Of a DNA stretch of 64,000 nucleotides, positions 17,273-26,190 are shown piece by piece. The notes beneath the pieces were generated by a model. That model did no database searches, was not told where the DNA came from, and saw only the letters and a list, made by a program, of their open reading frames with translations. The stretch spans positions 62,001 through 126,000 of the forward strand of contig CAYWUW010000002.1 in assembly GCA_964461505.1 (NCBI GenBank). The letters run 5' to 3'. The stretch is from HK-STAS-PATE-42 sp964461505 (lineage in GTDB: Bacteria; Patescibacteriota; Saccharimonadia; Saccharimonadales; HK-STAS-PATE-42). Both the position numbers and the translations under genes were made by a program. The stretch's first letter is position 1. Every line of letters begins with the position of its first letter.

Positions 17273-19276
17273 ATGGGTAAAGTTGCCAAAATAAGTAAGA
17301 AGAATTCGGTTTTTGATGCCGAGCTTTTAGATCGGGCGATTAAGCCTAGTAACGACTTTGATAATTTTGCAAATGGGAGGTGGAAGAAGAGTAACCCGAT
17401 TCCGAGCAACGAATCATCATGGGGAACTTTTAATATCCTGAATAAAGAAAATGAGGAAGTTAAGCTTAAGGGCCTAATTAATGAGCTACTTAAAAATAAA
17501 GATTGGGAAGATGGTTCTGACGAGCAGAAGTTGGTTGATACTTATAGAGCTTTTATGGATGAGGCAGAAATTGAGAGGTTAAGCTTAGCCCCGATTGAAG
17601 ATCTTTTTGCGGAGATTGCTGGGCTTAAGAACCTGCAAGAATGGGTCAATATGCATGCCAAATGGATTGGCGAAGGGATTGATACTCCGCTTGAAGGTTA
17701 CGTTAGTATGGATGGGAAGGATTCTAGTAGGCAGGCGGTGTGGTGGACGCAAGGCGGCTTAAGTTTAGGTGAACGAAGTTTATATGAAGATCAAGATTCT
17801 AAAACTAAAAAGATTAGAAAAGAGTTTGTAGGCCACGTTGATAAGATTCTTGAATTGGCTGGGTTTAGAGAAAAAGACGGTGGCAAAAAGATTTTGGAAT
17901 TTGAAACTAAATTAGCTAAGTTGCACAAAACTAATGTCGAGATGCGAGATCCGGTTAAAATTTATAACCCGACAACTGTTTTAGAGGTGCAAAAGCAGAC
18001 CGATGCAAAGAACATTAAGCTTAAGTGGGCCGGATTTGTTGAACAAAGTGGTTTGGATTCTGAAGATATTATTGTGCACGATTTAGATTACGCATCAAAA
18101 GTTGCGGAGTTGTTGGCGGAAACTGATTTAGAGATCTTAAGACTGTATTCAAAGTGGCAAGTTCTTAAAACATGGAGCTCAATGCTGCCAGAAAAGTTTA
18201 GAAAAGAGAACTTTAGGTTCTTCTTTAAAATAATGAACGGCGTTAAAGAAGAGTGACCGAGAGAAGTTCTTGCAATTAGATTGACAAAGGAACTGGGCGG
18301 AAGCACGGAGTGCAATATTTTGGGTCGAATTTATGTTAAAGAGTTCTTTTTGGAAGAAGATAAGCTTAAGGTTTCGGAAATGATTGAAAATGTTAGAGAG
18401 GTTTATAGAGAGCGAATTGAGAATCTAAAATGGATGAGTGACAAGACGAAGAAAAGTGCTCTAAAAAAGCTAGATAAGTTTAGTTATAAAATTGGTTATC
18501 CGGATAAATGGGGTGATGTTACTAAGCTTAAAGTTGAAAAAGGCAGGCTAATACTAAACTTAAGAGCTCAGAACCGCTGGCTGTGGCAACAACAACTAGC
18601 TAGAATTGGTAAAAAGACAGATCGATCGCGCTGGGAGATGGCTCCACAAACTATTAATGCTTATTTTCATCCTCTAAATAATGAGGTTGTTTTTCCGGCG
18701 GCAATTTTGCAAGCTCCTTTTTATAACCCCGAGGCGGACGATGCATTAAATTACGGTGGAATTATGACAGTAATTGGGCATGAATTTACGCATGGTTTTG
18801 ATGATAAGGGTTCTAAGTATGATCAAAATGGGAACTTGAAAACTTGGTGGAGTAAAGAAGATAGAAAAGAATTTGATAAACTTGGCCGAGCTTACAGCAA
18901 ATACTTTGCGGAGTTTGAGGCTCTAGCTAACATTAAGCTTAATGGTGATTTAACTTTGGGTGAAAATATTGCTGATCTTGGTGGAATTACTCTTGCTTAC
19001 TATGCTCTTAAAAAAGATGTTGAAAAGAACGGTGAGCCAGATCTAATTGATGGTTTAACATGGCAGCAAAGGTTCTTTTTGGGTTGGGCTGGAGTTTGGC
19101 GCGAGAATATTAGAGACGAGAGGCTATTGCAGCAGATTAAGACTGACCCGCATTCGCCAGATAGATTCAGAATTAATGGCCCACTTCCCCATTTTGCTCC
19201 TTTTTATGAAGCTTTTGATGTTCAGCCAGAGGGTAAGATGTATCTAAAACCAGAAGCAAGAATTGAGATTTGGTAG
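17273..19276 (+). pseudogene. M13 (neprilysin/PepO) metallopeptidase interrupted by in-frame TGA
   Basis: Two open segments, 17273-18256 and 18257-19276, lie in the same reading frame and are separated only by a TGA codon at 18254-18256. Together they give an M13 zinc peptidase of about 667 residues, the usual family size. The N-terminal half has DFDNFANGRWKKSNPIP at residue about 28. The C-terminal half has NAYFHPLNNEVVFPAAIL, the zinc motif HEFTH (about residue 503) and GENIADLGG with the third ligand. TGA is a normal stop elsewhere here, so this is a nonsense mutation, a sequence error, or read-through. If intact, the enzyme cleaves peptides; no signal peptide is visible. Confidence 0.85.
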
Positions 19277-19438
19277 ATTAAGCTTAGCCAACCTCTGTAG
19301 AATGTGTTAGAATTAAGCTTAATATGTTTTTGAAAATTGTTAAAACTCGTTATTTGCTGGGGAGTTAGAACTCTCCCTATGTCTTCCTGAACTCGTTTCA
19401 GGATCTGAATCAATAACTAAACCTAAGAATAAATAACG
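19277..19438. other. leuS upstream region with promoter-like box and palindromes
   Basis: The gap contains TAGAAT boxes near 19298-19315, a hairpin-forming GGGAGTT/AACTCTCCC segment near 19360-19378 and a palindrome of the TCCTGAA..TTCAGGA type at 19383-19400. No T-box specifier/antiterminator signature is visible. It probably forms the leuS leader. Confidence 0.4.
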
Positions 19439-22378
19439 ATGAAACAATATAACCCAAAAGAGATAGAGCCAAAATGGCAAAACTGGTGGATAAATAACAA
19501 TACTTACGTTGCGGATCTAGGCAGTAAAAAACCTAAGTATATGGCCAGTGGAATGTTTAACTACCCAAGTGGTGATGGAATCCATGTTGGCCACGCTTAC
19601 ACTTTTACGATTCCAGATGTTCTTGCAAGATTTAAGAGGCAGCAAGGTTTTGAGAGTTTAAACCCGGTAGGTTGGGATTCTTTTGGCTTGCCAGCGGAAA
19701 ATTATGCGATTAAGCTTGGTATTTCTCCGCAGGAAAGCATCCCAAAATGTATTGAATACTACCAGAAACAGTACACAGCAATGGGTTGGGGAGTTGATTG
19801 GACTAAAGAAATTGACTCTTCTCAACCACTCTATTACAAATGGACCCAGTGGATTTTTAGTGAGATGTATAAGAATGGACTTGTTTACCAAGATTCCAGA
19901 ATGCAGTGGTGGTGTAATCAATGCCAGACGGTTCTTGCTAACGAGCAAATTACTAGTGATGGAAAATGCTGGCGTCATGATAAAGCTGATGATCCGGTAA
20001 TTGAAAAGAGGGAGGTTAAGCAGTGGTTCTTTAAAATTACAGAATATGCGGATGAGCTTTTAGAGGCAATTGACGATCTCGACTGGACTGAAGGTGTTAA
20101 GCTTGCCCAAAAGAACTGGATTGGCCGAAGTGTTGGAGCCGAAATTAAGTTTAAGGTTAGCACAAACCAGTCCTCCCCTAGGGGAGGTGCCGAAGGCGGA
20201 GGGGGCATTCCTGATATCACCGTTTTCACAACTCGTCCAGACACTATTTTTGGAGCAACATTTATGGTTCTTGCTCCTGAACACGAGCTAGCTAAAGAAC
20301 TCGCCACCGAAGAATACAGGAAGGAAGTTGAAGAATATACCAAGCTTAGCGCCCGAAAAACGGAAGTTGAACGTCAAGCCAATAAAGATAAAACTGGTGT
20401 ATTCACTGGCTCTTACGTTATCAATCCAGCAGATGGAGAAGAAATTCCTGTTTGGATCGCAGACTATGTTTTGGAGGGATACGGAACTGGTGCAATTATG
20501 TGTGTTCCGGCCCACGATGAGAGAGATATGGAGTTTGCCAAGAAGTTCGGCTTGCCAATCAGACAGGTGGTTGCTAACGTCTTTGTTGATGATACAAACC
20601 CGCATCTTGACGATAAAGATCTCGTAGAGAGAAATGTGGTAACTTCAATCGTTAAGCACCCGTCAGAAGACAAGTATCTAATAGCGAAGCCAAAGGGCGG
20701 AGCGAACTGGTCCCCGATTATGGGCGGTATTGATGAAGGAGAAGAGGCGATAGCTACAGCAGAACGAGAGCTAATAGAGGAGACTGGCTACAACGACATA
20801 GCTAGCATAGAAGAAGTTGGCGATGTTTTTGCTTCGGAATTCTTTGCTAAGCATAAGGACGTCAACAGAATTGCCTACTGTCAGCCAATTCTTATCAAGC
20901 TTAAGTCCTTGGATCAAGATTTAAGCTTAGCGGTGGACAAAGACGACCAAGAGGTGGAATGGGTTACTAGAGATGAGTATATTTCAAGAAGTTCCAGCGG
21001 TGGGATGATTGAGGTTCTTGAACTAAGCGAAGGCAAGCTGATGGGTATGGCATTAGAAGGAAGGATGGTCAACTCCGAAGAATTCAACGGCTTAACCTCT
21101 TTCGAGGCGCGTGAGAAGGTTGTTGCTAAGCTTAAGGCTGAGAGTTTGGCAGAAGAAAAAGTTAACTATAAAATGCGTGATTGGTCTGTTGGGCGGCAGA
21201 GATATTGGGGTGCGCCGATTCCGATTATTTACTGTGAGGAGTGCGGACCGGTTTTGGTTCCGGAAAGTGATTTACCAATTGTTTTACCAGAACTTGATGA
21301 TTTTAAGCCTAGTGGAGATGGGCGCAGTGCTCTAGCGCGCGCCAAAGATTGGCTTAAAGTAGATTGCCCAGAATGCAGTGGGGTTGGGGAGCGCGAAACT
21401 GATACTTTAGACACTTATATTGATAGTAGTTGGTATCTTTACCGCTATTTAGACCCGCACAATCAGGAGAAGATTTTTGAAAGTGAGACGGCGGATAAAT
21501 GGATACCAATAGATTTTTACGACGGAGCCGATCATGCCACCGCTCACCTACTTTATGCTAGATTCGTGGCAAGATTCTTTAACAAGATCGGGCTTGTAGA
21601 TAATCCAGAACCGATTAAGCAGATGCTATATCACGGAAAAATTGTTGGTAGCGATGGAACAAACTTTTCTAAATCTGCCGGAAATGGTATTGACCCTTTG
21701 GAGGTTATTGAAAGTGGCTACGGTGCAGATGCGCTTAGAACTTACTTAATGTTTGCAGCTCCTGCTGGACTTGATATCCGTTGGAATCCGCAAGGTGTGC
21801 CGGGAACTTACCGTTTTTTGAATCGGGTTTGGAACATTGTGCAGGAGTTTGTGGAATCTAGCGAGACTAAGCTTAATTCGGAAGTTGAAGCTAAGCTTAA
21901 ATCTGCTGAGAATAAAATGATTAAAAAAGTTACAGAAGATATTGAGGGTGATAGATTCAACACTGCGATTGCGGCATTGATGGAAGGCTTGAATGATTAT
22001 TCTAAGCTTAAGTTGGAAGATGAAAGTTTTGGAAAATGCGAGGCTTGGCAAAGTGCGCTACAGAATCTAGTTGCGTGCATGGCTCCGTTTGCTCCGCACA
22101 TTGCGGAAGAGATGTGGCAAGATCTTGGGCACAGTTCAACAGTTCATAAAGATACTTGGCCAAAGTGGAATGATAAATATCTAGCAACGGATACGATGAT
22201 AATTGCCGTGCAAATTAATGGTAAGGTTCGTGCAGAAATTGAGGTGGATTCTGATGCGGGGAAAGATGAGATCTTAAGCTTAGCTAAGGCAGATTCTAGA
22301 ATTAAGAACTGGATAGATGGTAAGGAAATTAAAAAAGAGGTTTACGTTGCTGGAAGGTTAGTAAGTTTAGTGGTTTAA
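19439..22378 (+). CDS. leuS: Leucyl-tRNA synthetase with inserted Nudix domain
   Basis: The 979-residue enzyme attaches leucine to tRNA-Leu. The class I signature is present (PSGDGIHVGHAYTF, HVGH) with the KMSKS loop as NFSKSAGN. The CP1 editing domain has TTRPDTIFGATF and the editing Asp region VPAHDERDMEFA. Between GLPIRQVV and GRMVNSEEFNGL, about residues 385-545, lies a full extra domain with a Nudix box: G429, E435, R443-E444, E447-E448, G450. Family enzymes without it are about 800-870 residues. A second, small insertion, SSPRGGAEGGGG (from residue about 244), is a palindromic DNA repeat in frame. The C-terminal anticodon and tRNA-binding parts look normal. The Nudix part contains TAAGCTTA copies, so it is not recent. 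Confidence 0.95.
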   Translation: MKQYNPKEIEPKWQNWWINNNTYVADLGSKKPKYMASGMFNYPSGDGIHVGHAYTFTIPDVLARFKRQQGFESLNPVGWDSFGLPAENYAIKLGISPQESIPKCIEYYQKQYTAMGWGVDWTKEIDSSQPLYYKWTQWIFSEMYKNGLVYQDSRMQWWCNQCQTVLANEQITSDGKCWRHDKADDPVIEKREVKQWFFKITEYADELLEAIDDLDWTEGVKLAQKNWIGRSVGAEIKFKVSTNQSSPRGGAEGGGGIPDITVFTTRPDTIFGATFMVLAPEHELAKELATEEYRKEVEEYTKLSARKTEVERQANKDKTGVFTGSYVINPADGEEIPVWIADYVLEGYGTGAIMCVPAHDERDMEFAKKFGLPIRQVVANVFVDDTNPHLDDKDLVERNVVTSIVKHPSEDKYLIAKPKGGANWSPIMGGIDEGEEAIATAERELIEETGYNDIASIEEVGDVFASEFFAKHKDVNRIAYCQPILIKLKSLDQDLSLAVDKDDQEVEWVTRDEYISRSSSGGMIEVLELSEGKLMGMALEGRMVNSEEFNGLTSFEAREKVVAKLKAESLAEEKVNYKMRDWSVGRQRYWGAPIPIIYCEECGPVLVPESDLPIVLPELDDFKPSGDGRSALARAKDWLKVDCPECSGVGERETDTLDTYIDSSWYLYRYLDPHNQEKIFESETADKWIPIDFYDGADHATAHLLYARFVARFFNKIGLVDNPEPIKQMLYHGKIVGSDGTNFSKSAGNGIDPLEVIESGYGADALRTYLMFAAPAGLDIRWNPQGVPGTYRFLNRVWNIVQEFVESSETKLNSEVEAKLKSAENKMIKKVTEDIEGDRFNTAIAALMEGLNDYSKLKLEDESFGKCEAWQSALQNLVACMAPFAPHIAEEMWQDLGHSSTVHKDTWPKWNDKYLATDTMIIAVQINGKVRAEIEVDSDAGKDEILSLAKADSRIKNWIDGKEIKKEVYVAGRLVSLVV
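20172..20205 (+). repeat. GC-rich palindromic repeat inserted in frame in leuS
   Basis: A perfect 16-bp palindrome CCTCCCCTAGGGGAGG is followed by the small hairpin GCCGAAGGC and a GGAGGGGG tail. The same unit, with small changes, lies between genes at 24277-24306 (CCCCCTCCGGCCTTTCAGG type, opposite orientation). In leuS it is translated as Ser-Pro-Arg-Gly-Gly-Ala-Glu-Gly-rich sequence in a surface loop at the start of the editing domain. It is far more GC-rich than the rest of the gene. Confidence 0.8.
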
Positions 22379-22382
22379 GATT

Positions 22383-22655
22383 TTAGTTAAACGGATTGAA
22401 TCTATCAACAAAGTTAGAAAGAGCCGTGGCACAACCTCCAAGGTTTGTAACTAGGACTGATACAGTCGCAGCTAGAGCCCCAACCAGCGCTAGAGCGTTA
22501 GGCTTAGCTTTAGTGGTCGAGTTTTTTAAGAGATAGCTTTTAGCGGCAGATTGGCCGATTCTGGCAGCTGTGTGGCCACCGTGGTCGCTCCTGAGCGTGC
22601 TTAGATAGTTAGAGTCTGTGCCTCTAAGGCCAGCAGAGGTTGATTCAACACTCAT
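22383..22655 (-). CDS. Small hypothetical protein with one membrane segment
   Basis: The 90-residue protein is polar at its start (SVESTSAGLRGTDSNYLSTL) and carries one hydrophobic span, about residues 52-72 (ALALVGALAATVSVLVTNLGG). No known motif. It lies 4 nt from the convergent leuS stop and 21 nt below the LysM gene on the same strand, so the two may be one unit. It has no TAAGCTTA copy, unlike its neighbours. Confidence 0.55.
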   Translation of the reverse strand: MSVESTSAGLRGTDSNYLSTLRSDHGGHTAARIGQSAAKSYLLKNSTTKAKPNALALVGALAATVSVLVTNLGGCATALSNFVDRFNPFN

Positions 22656-22676
22656 ACTAAAACTTACCTGTCGTAG

Positions 22677-23021
22677 CTAGCATCTATCGGGTACGTTTAA
22701 TACCTGGCCTGGCTGAAGCTTGCTAGGTGAAACTTCAGGATTAGCCTTTTCCATCTCGTCCTGGACTACTCTAAGCTCTGCCCCACCGGGAACGTCGCTT
22801 GCTATCCCAAAGAATGTGTCACCTGACTTAACAACTACCTCATGAGTTTCGGCCGAGCACTCTGGGCCATTCAGCGAATCCACAATCTTTGGCCCACCGA
22901 GCACAAGCGCAGTAGCGGCCGCTAGTGATGCTATTAAGCGCCTCACCCTTCGGTTCCTTTCTTGTAGATTTGGGTTATTATAAACTCCAAGGCCAGATTT
23001 GTGCTGTGTATATGTTGTCAT
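22677..23021 (-). CDS. Membrane-anchored LysM domain protein
   Basis: I chose ATG 23021 (114 residues) over the longer frame to 23081, because the first 20 residues of the latter come from promoter-like DNA. A basic segment (QERNRRVRR) precedes a membrane span or signal (about 31-47). A LysM domain follows (VVKSGDTFFGIASDVPGG ... NPEVSPSKLQPGQVLNVP, about 62-112), which should bind peptidoglycan. It fits a cell-wall protein held by its N-terminus. Codon choice differs from neighbours and no TAAGCTTA is present inside it. Confidence 0.78.
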   Translation of the reverse strand: MTTYTQHKSGLGVYNNPNLQERNRRVRRLIASLAAATALVLGGPKIVDSLNGPECSAETHEVVVKSGDTFFGIASDVPGGAELRVVQDEMEKANPEVSPSKLQPGQVLNVPDRC

Positions 23022-23162
23022 GGTTGGTATTGTATCAAAACTTAAGCTTAATGTCAAGTATTGGACGATTTTATAGTGCAAATTGGCTGCATCTTGCTAT
23101 ACTGTAACTAATGCTTAGAATTACTATTTAAGTTAATACTTGAAAAGAAAAGGACTCCTGTT

Positions 23163-23930
23163 ATGAAGAAGATAGATTTAAAATCAAGATTAAACCTTAA
23201 GCTTTTAGCAACCGTGCTGCCTTTGCTGTTTAGCTATATTACAATTTTTTACACTAGAAGTTCAATCGGGGCTTTTTATGTTCTGCTTGGCGTGCTGTTT
23301 GTGGCGGAATTAAGCTTAGTTAAAATGATTGCCGGCAAAGATTTTAGAGTAGCCTATCCGTATTTAATGCTTTTGTTTGGAGCTGTTGGCTTGGCGGCGG
23401 CAGGAATTCTGACGATAGAAAAAATTGAGCTTTTGAAAGATCCTAACCACATTACAAGTTGCAGCGTTAGCCCAATTGTGGCTTGTTCGCCGGTGATAAA
23501 TTCTGATCAGGCAAGTATTTTTACGTTGCCAAATCCAACTTTTGGAATTTTTGGATACGGACTTGTTATTTCTGTAGGAATGGTTTTGTTGGCTGGAGCT
23601 AAAAACTTAGAAAAATGGTGGTGGAGGTTCTTTTTGCTAGGGACTTTGGCTGGCTCGATTTTTGTTGGTTGGCTGATTTACCAAACTCTTTATACAATTG
23701 GCTCGCTTTGTTTATACTGCGTGGCGGCTTGGATTGTGACAATTCCGACCTTTGTTTTAAGCTTAAAATACGTTTTGGAAGAAGGAGCGCTAAGCTTAAG
23801 GGGCAAATTTGGAGCCCGGATTGAAGGCTTCTTTAAAAAATACCCAGTAGAGGTTATCGTCAGTCTGTACGGAATTGTAATCTTGCTGATCTTAAAAAGA
23901 TTTTGGAACTACTGGCTAAGCTTAATTTAA
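23163..23930 (+). CDS. Vitamin K epoxide reductase (VKOR) family membrane oxidoreductase
   Basis: The 255-residue protein has about five or six membrane spans. It shows the VKOR pattern: the loop cysteines in CSVSPIVAC (about 99-107), the conserved Ser in INSDQASIF, the PNPTFGIFGYG block, and the active-site pair CLYC (about 183-186) in the fourth core helix. Bacterial VKOR passes electrons from a DsbA-like thioredoxin protein to quinone and so drives disulfide formation in exported proteins. No fused or adjacent thioredoxin domain is present here. The likely clients are secreted Cys-bearing proteins. AAAGGA lies before the ATG. Confidence 0.88.
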   Translation: MKKIDLKSRLNLKLLATVLPLLFSYITIFYTRSSIGAFYVLLGVLFVAELSLVKMIAGKDFRVAYPYLMLLFGAVGLAAAGILTIEKIELLKDPNHITSCSVSPIVACSPVINSDQASIFTLPNPTFGIFGYGLVISVGMVLLAGAKNLEKWWWRFFLLGTLAGSIFVGWLIYQTLYTIGSLCLYCVAAWIVTIPTFVLSLKYVLEEGALSLRGKFGARIEGFFKKYPVEVIVSLYGIVILLILKRFWNYWLSLI

Positions 23931-24464
23931 AGTTGTTTAAATATTTTTGAAGAGAATCTTGGCAAGAAGGAAGAGCCTTTTTGTCATTCCTATACATTTC
24001 TTCGTCATCCCTGCGCAGGTGGAGATCTTGGATTTAAAGTTAAGCTTAATTACTGGCAACCTTTATCCCTTGGAGCTATCTCTTGGAGCCTTCCAGGATC
24101 GTCCCAGGATCGTCCAAAAAGTTCGCCCGAGGATGGAGCGAGCTAGTACGATTTAGATTGTTCACCAAGCTTAAGCGTAGCTTCCGCAGGGCAGTCCCCC
24201 TCCCCCGAGAGGAGGAGCCTGCCCCGCATTTATTGCGGGGGTTAGGGGAAGGGTGAAAAAGAAGGAGAGGAGAAAGCCCCCTCCGGCCTTTCAGGCCACC
24301 TCCCCAAGAAAAAAGGGGGGGGGAATAAGAGGGCTAAGCTTAAATCTCCGCCGCTGTCATTCTGAGCGCATGCGAAGAATCCAATTAAAGATCAAAAATC
24401 CTTATTCCACTGAATCCATACTTTGTTCGTTACTCTTACGGCTCTAGATTAGGGCAGAGATCTC
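23931..24464. repeat. Gene-free block of dispersed palindromic repeats
   Basis: This stretch has no credible gene. It contains GTCATTCC/GTCATCCC-type half-elements (23981-24034) and a GC-rich repeat of CCCCCTCCCCCGAGAGGAGG type followed by a GCCCCGCA..TGCGGGG hairpin (about 24197-24245). At 24277-24306 lies a copy of the repeat found inside leuS. At 24356-24385 there is a GTCATTCTGAGCGC..GAAGAATCC element. Short open frames here are translations of repeats. Confidence 0.75.
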
Positions 24465-24491
24465 TTGGCACTTTGGTGTATAGAGTGCTAG
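24465..24491 (+). promoter_or_regulatory. CIRCE operator upstream of dnaJ
   Basis: TTGGCACTT, a 9-nt spacer and GAGTGCTAG match the CIRCE inverted repeat (TTAGCACTC-N9-GAGTGCTAA) with three differences. It lies 93 nt before the dnaJ start. The HrcA repressor should bind here; no hrcA gene is in the window. Confidence 0.75.
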
Positions 24492-24583
24492 AATTAAGCT
24501 TAGTGTGTTAGAATCTAAAGTCTAAGTTCTGAAAACGTGACGCTCCGCTGTGACACGTAAATTCGGGAGAATGTGTTCAAAAT

Positions 24584-25726
24584 ATGGCAGAAAAAAGAGA
24601 TTATTATGATGTTTTAGGGGTCGGGAAAAGTGCCTCGGCAGATGAAATTAAGAAGGCCTTTAGAAAAGCCGCCGTAAAACACCACCCGGATAAAGAAGGC
24701 GGCGATGAGGTTAAGTTTAAAGAGGCGGCCGAGGCTTACGAAGTTTTAAGCAATGCAGAAAAAAAACAGCGCTACGATCAATTTGGCCATGCTGGAGTTA
24801 ACGGTGGCGGAGGCCCAGGTGGAGCTGGCGGAGGCGGAGCTGGTTTTGGTGGGTTCGATTTTGGTGGAGCTGGCGGCGGGTTCAGCTTTGATATTTCGGA
24901 TTTAGGCCTAGATGATATTTTAGGCAGCTTTTTTGGGGGTGCTTTTGGTGGGGGTGGAGCTGGCGGAGGCCGCGGAAAGCGGAAATCTCGTGGGGCCGAT
25001 TTGCAAACTCTAATTACTTTAAGTTTTGAAGAGGCGGTATTTGGAGTTGAAAAAAAGATTGATGTTACTACAGAACTGGCCTGCGAGCACTGTGGAGGTT
25101 CAAAGGCGGAGCCTGGTTCTAAGCTTAAAAAATGCCCAACTTGTGATGGCAAAGGCCACATCAACAAAGTTTTTAGCACTCCGTTTGGGCAGATTAATCA
25201 AGATGAGGTTTGCCCAACTTGCCATGGAGATGGTCAGGTTCCGGAGGTTCCTTGCTCGGTGTGTCATGGTTCTGGTAGAACTAGGCAAACAGAAGAGGTT
25301 AAGCTTAGTATTCCGCAAGGTGTTGATGATGGTGCGGCAATTCGTGTTAGCGGCAAAGGTGCAATAGGCGAAGATGGTTCTAGAGGAGATTTGTATGTAG
25401 AAATTAGGGTTAAGCCTCATAAAAAGTTTACAAGAGAGGGTAATTTGATTCTTTCTTCAGAAGAGGTGGAGATGGTTGATGCGGCGATTGGGGTAGAAAT
25501 TGAGGTAGAAACGGTTGATGGAAAGGTTAAGATGCGAGTTCCGGCTGGTACGCAAAGTGGAACTGATTTTAAGCTTAGTGGTCGAGGTGTTCCTTATGTT
25601 AGAGGTAGCGGCCGGGGCGATCATATTGTAACAATTAGGGTTAAGACTCCAACCAATTTGAGCAAAAAGCAAAAAGATTTGCTAGAGGAATTTAAATCTA
25701 GCAAAAAACGCGGATTATTTAGGTAA
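24584..25726 (+). CDS. dnaJ: Chaperone DnaJ (Hsp40)
   Basis: The 380-residue co-chaperone stimulates the DnaK ATPase and delivers unfolded clients. It has the J domain with HPD (about 34-36), a long Gly/Phe-rich segment (about 75-135), four zinc-binding CxxCxGxG motifs (CEHCGG, CPTCDGKG, CPTCHGDG, CSVCHGSG; about 167-235), and the C-terminal substrate-binding beta domains (DLYVEIRVKPHKKF, GRGVPYVRGSGRGDH). Length is normal. It is not next to dnaK (37944), but both have CIRCE operators upstream, so both should be induced by heat or protein damage through HrcA. Confidence 0.97.
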   Translation: MAEKRDYYDVLGVGKSASADEIKKAFRKAAVKHHPDKEGGDEVKFKEAAEAYEVLSNAEKKQRYDQFGHAGVNGGGGPGGAGGGGAGFGGFDFGGAGGGFSFDISDLGLDDILGSFFGGAFGGGGAGGGRGKRKSRGADLQTLITLSFEEAVFGVEKKIDVTTELACEHCGGSKAEPGSKLKKCPTCDGKGHINKVFSTPFGQINQDEVCPTCHGDGQVPEVPCSVCHGSGRTRQTEEVKLSIPQGVDDGAAIRVSGKGAIGEDGSRGDLYVEIRVKPHKKFTREGNLILSSEEVEMVDAAIGVEIEVETVDGKVKMRVPAGTQSGTDFKLSGRGVPYVRGSGRGDHIVTIRVKTPTNLSKKQKDLLEEFKSSKKRGLFR

Positions 25727-26160
25727 GCGCTACTTTGTCATCTCGACCGGAGCGTAAGCAGAGTGGAGAGATCCCATTGCTACCTCGAGCAGTTTTGTAA
25801 CACAAAAACTTAAATTGTATTCGGGAGATCTCTCGACAAGCTCGAGATGACAAAAAGATGTTAGACTCATACTCCTCCACTGTCATTCTGAACGTATGTG
25901 AAGAATCCAGTCAGAAAGAAAGAGCCCTTATCTTACTTTTGGATCCCTACGTCGCTCGTCGCTCTCGCCCCTACACTATTACTTAAGCTTAACTTCTAAC
26001 CCTGTCATCCTGAGTGGAGTGTAGCGGAATCGAAGGATCTCATTCACATTATTTGTCATCCCAGCACTGAAATTAATTCAGCATAAACTCTGGCCGGGAT
26101 CTATGCTACGCAGAAAAAGAACTTTATTAAGCTTAAGTTTTTAATTAAGCTTAGCAAAGA
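25727..26160. repeat. Gene-free block of GTCAT-type repeats
   Basis: After a MITE-like element (25734-25854), the stretch holds GTCATTCTGAACGTATG..GAAGAATCC (about 25880-25910), GTCATCCTGAGTGGAG..GAAGGATCT (about 26003-26040), and a GTCATCCC half-element (about 26058). No coding sequence is visible. At the right end a TATAAT box (26162-26167) serves the next gene. Confidence 0.75.
25734..25854. mobile_element. MITE-like element, 121 bp
   Basis: The ends are perfect 13-bp inverted repeats, TTTGTCATCTCGA and TCGAGATGACAAA. The inside is non-coding. Related elements with TTGTCAT..ATGACAA ends lie at 37811-37928 and 62437-62524. Confidence 0.65.
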
Positions 26161-26190
26161 GTATAATCTTTACAAAAGAAGGAGATTATT

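Noticed and set aside
17273..19276. UGA recoded as glycine or tryptophan (as in SR1/Gracilibacteria or mycoplasmas)
   Set aside because: TGA ends other genes cleanly (minus-strand gene at 14764; 29356-29358 with ATGA overlap). Only one gene has an internal TGA, so a single mutation or error is likelier.
19277..19438. T-box leader for leuS
   Set aside because: No AGGGTGGNACC-type antiterminator sequence is visible.
23947..24156. Open frame after VKOR as a small gene
   Set aside because: It covers GTCAT-type repeats, lacks an RBS and has no conserved look.
24253..24447. Small open frame in the repeat block
   Set aside because: The sequence is a translation of two dispersed repeats; no RBS and no domain.
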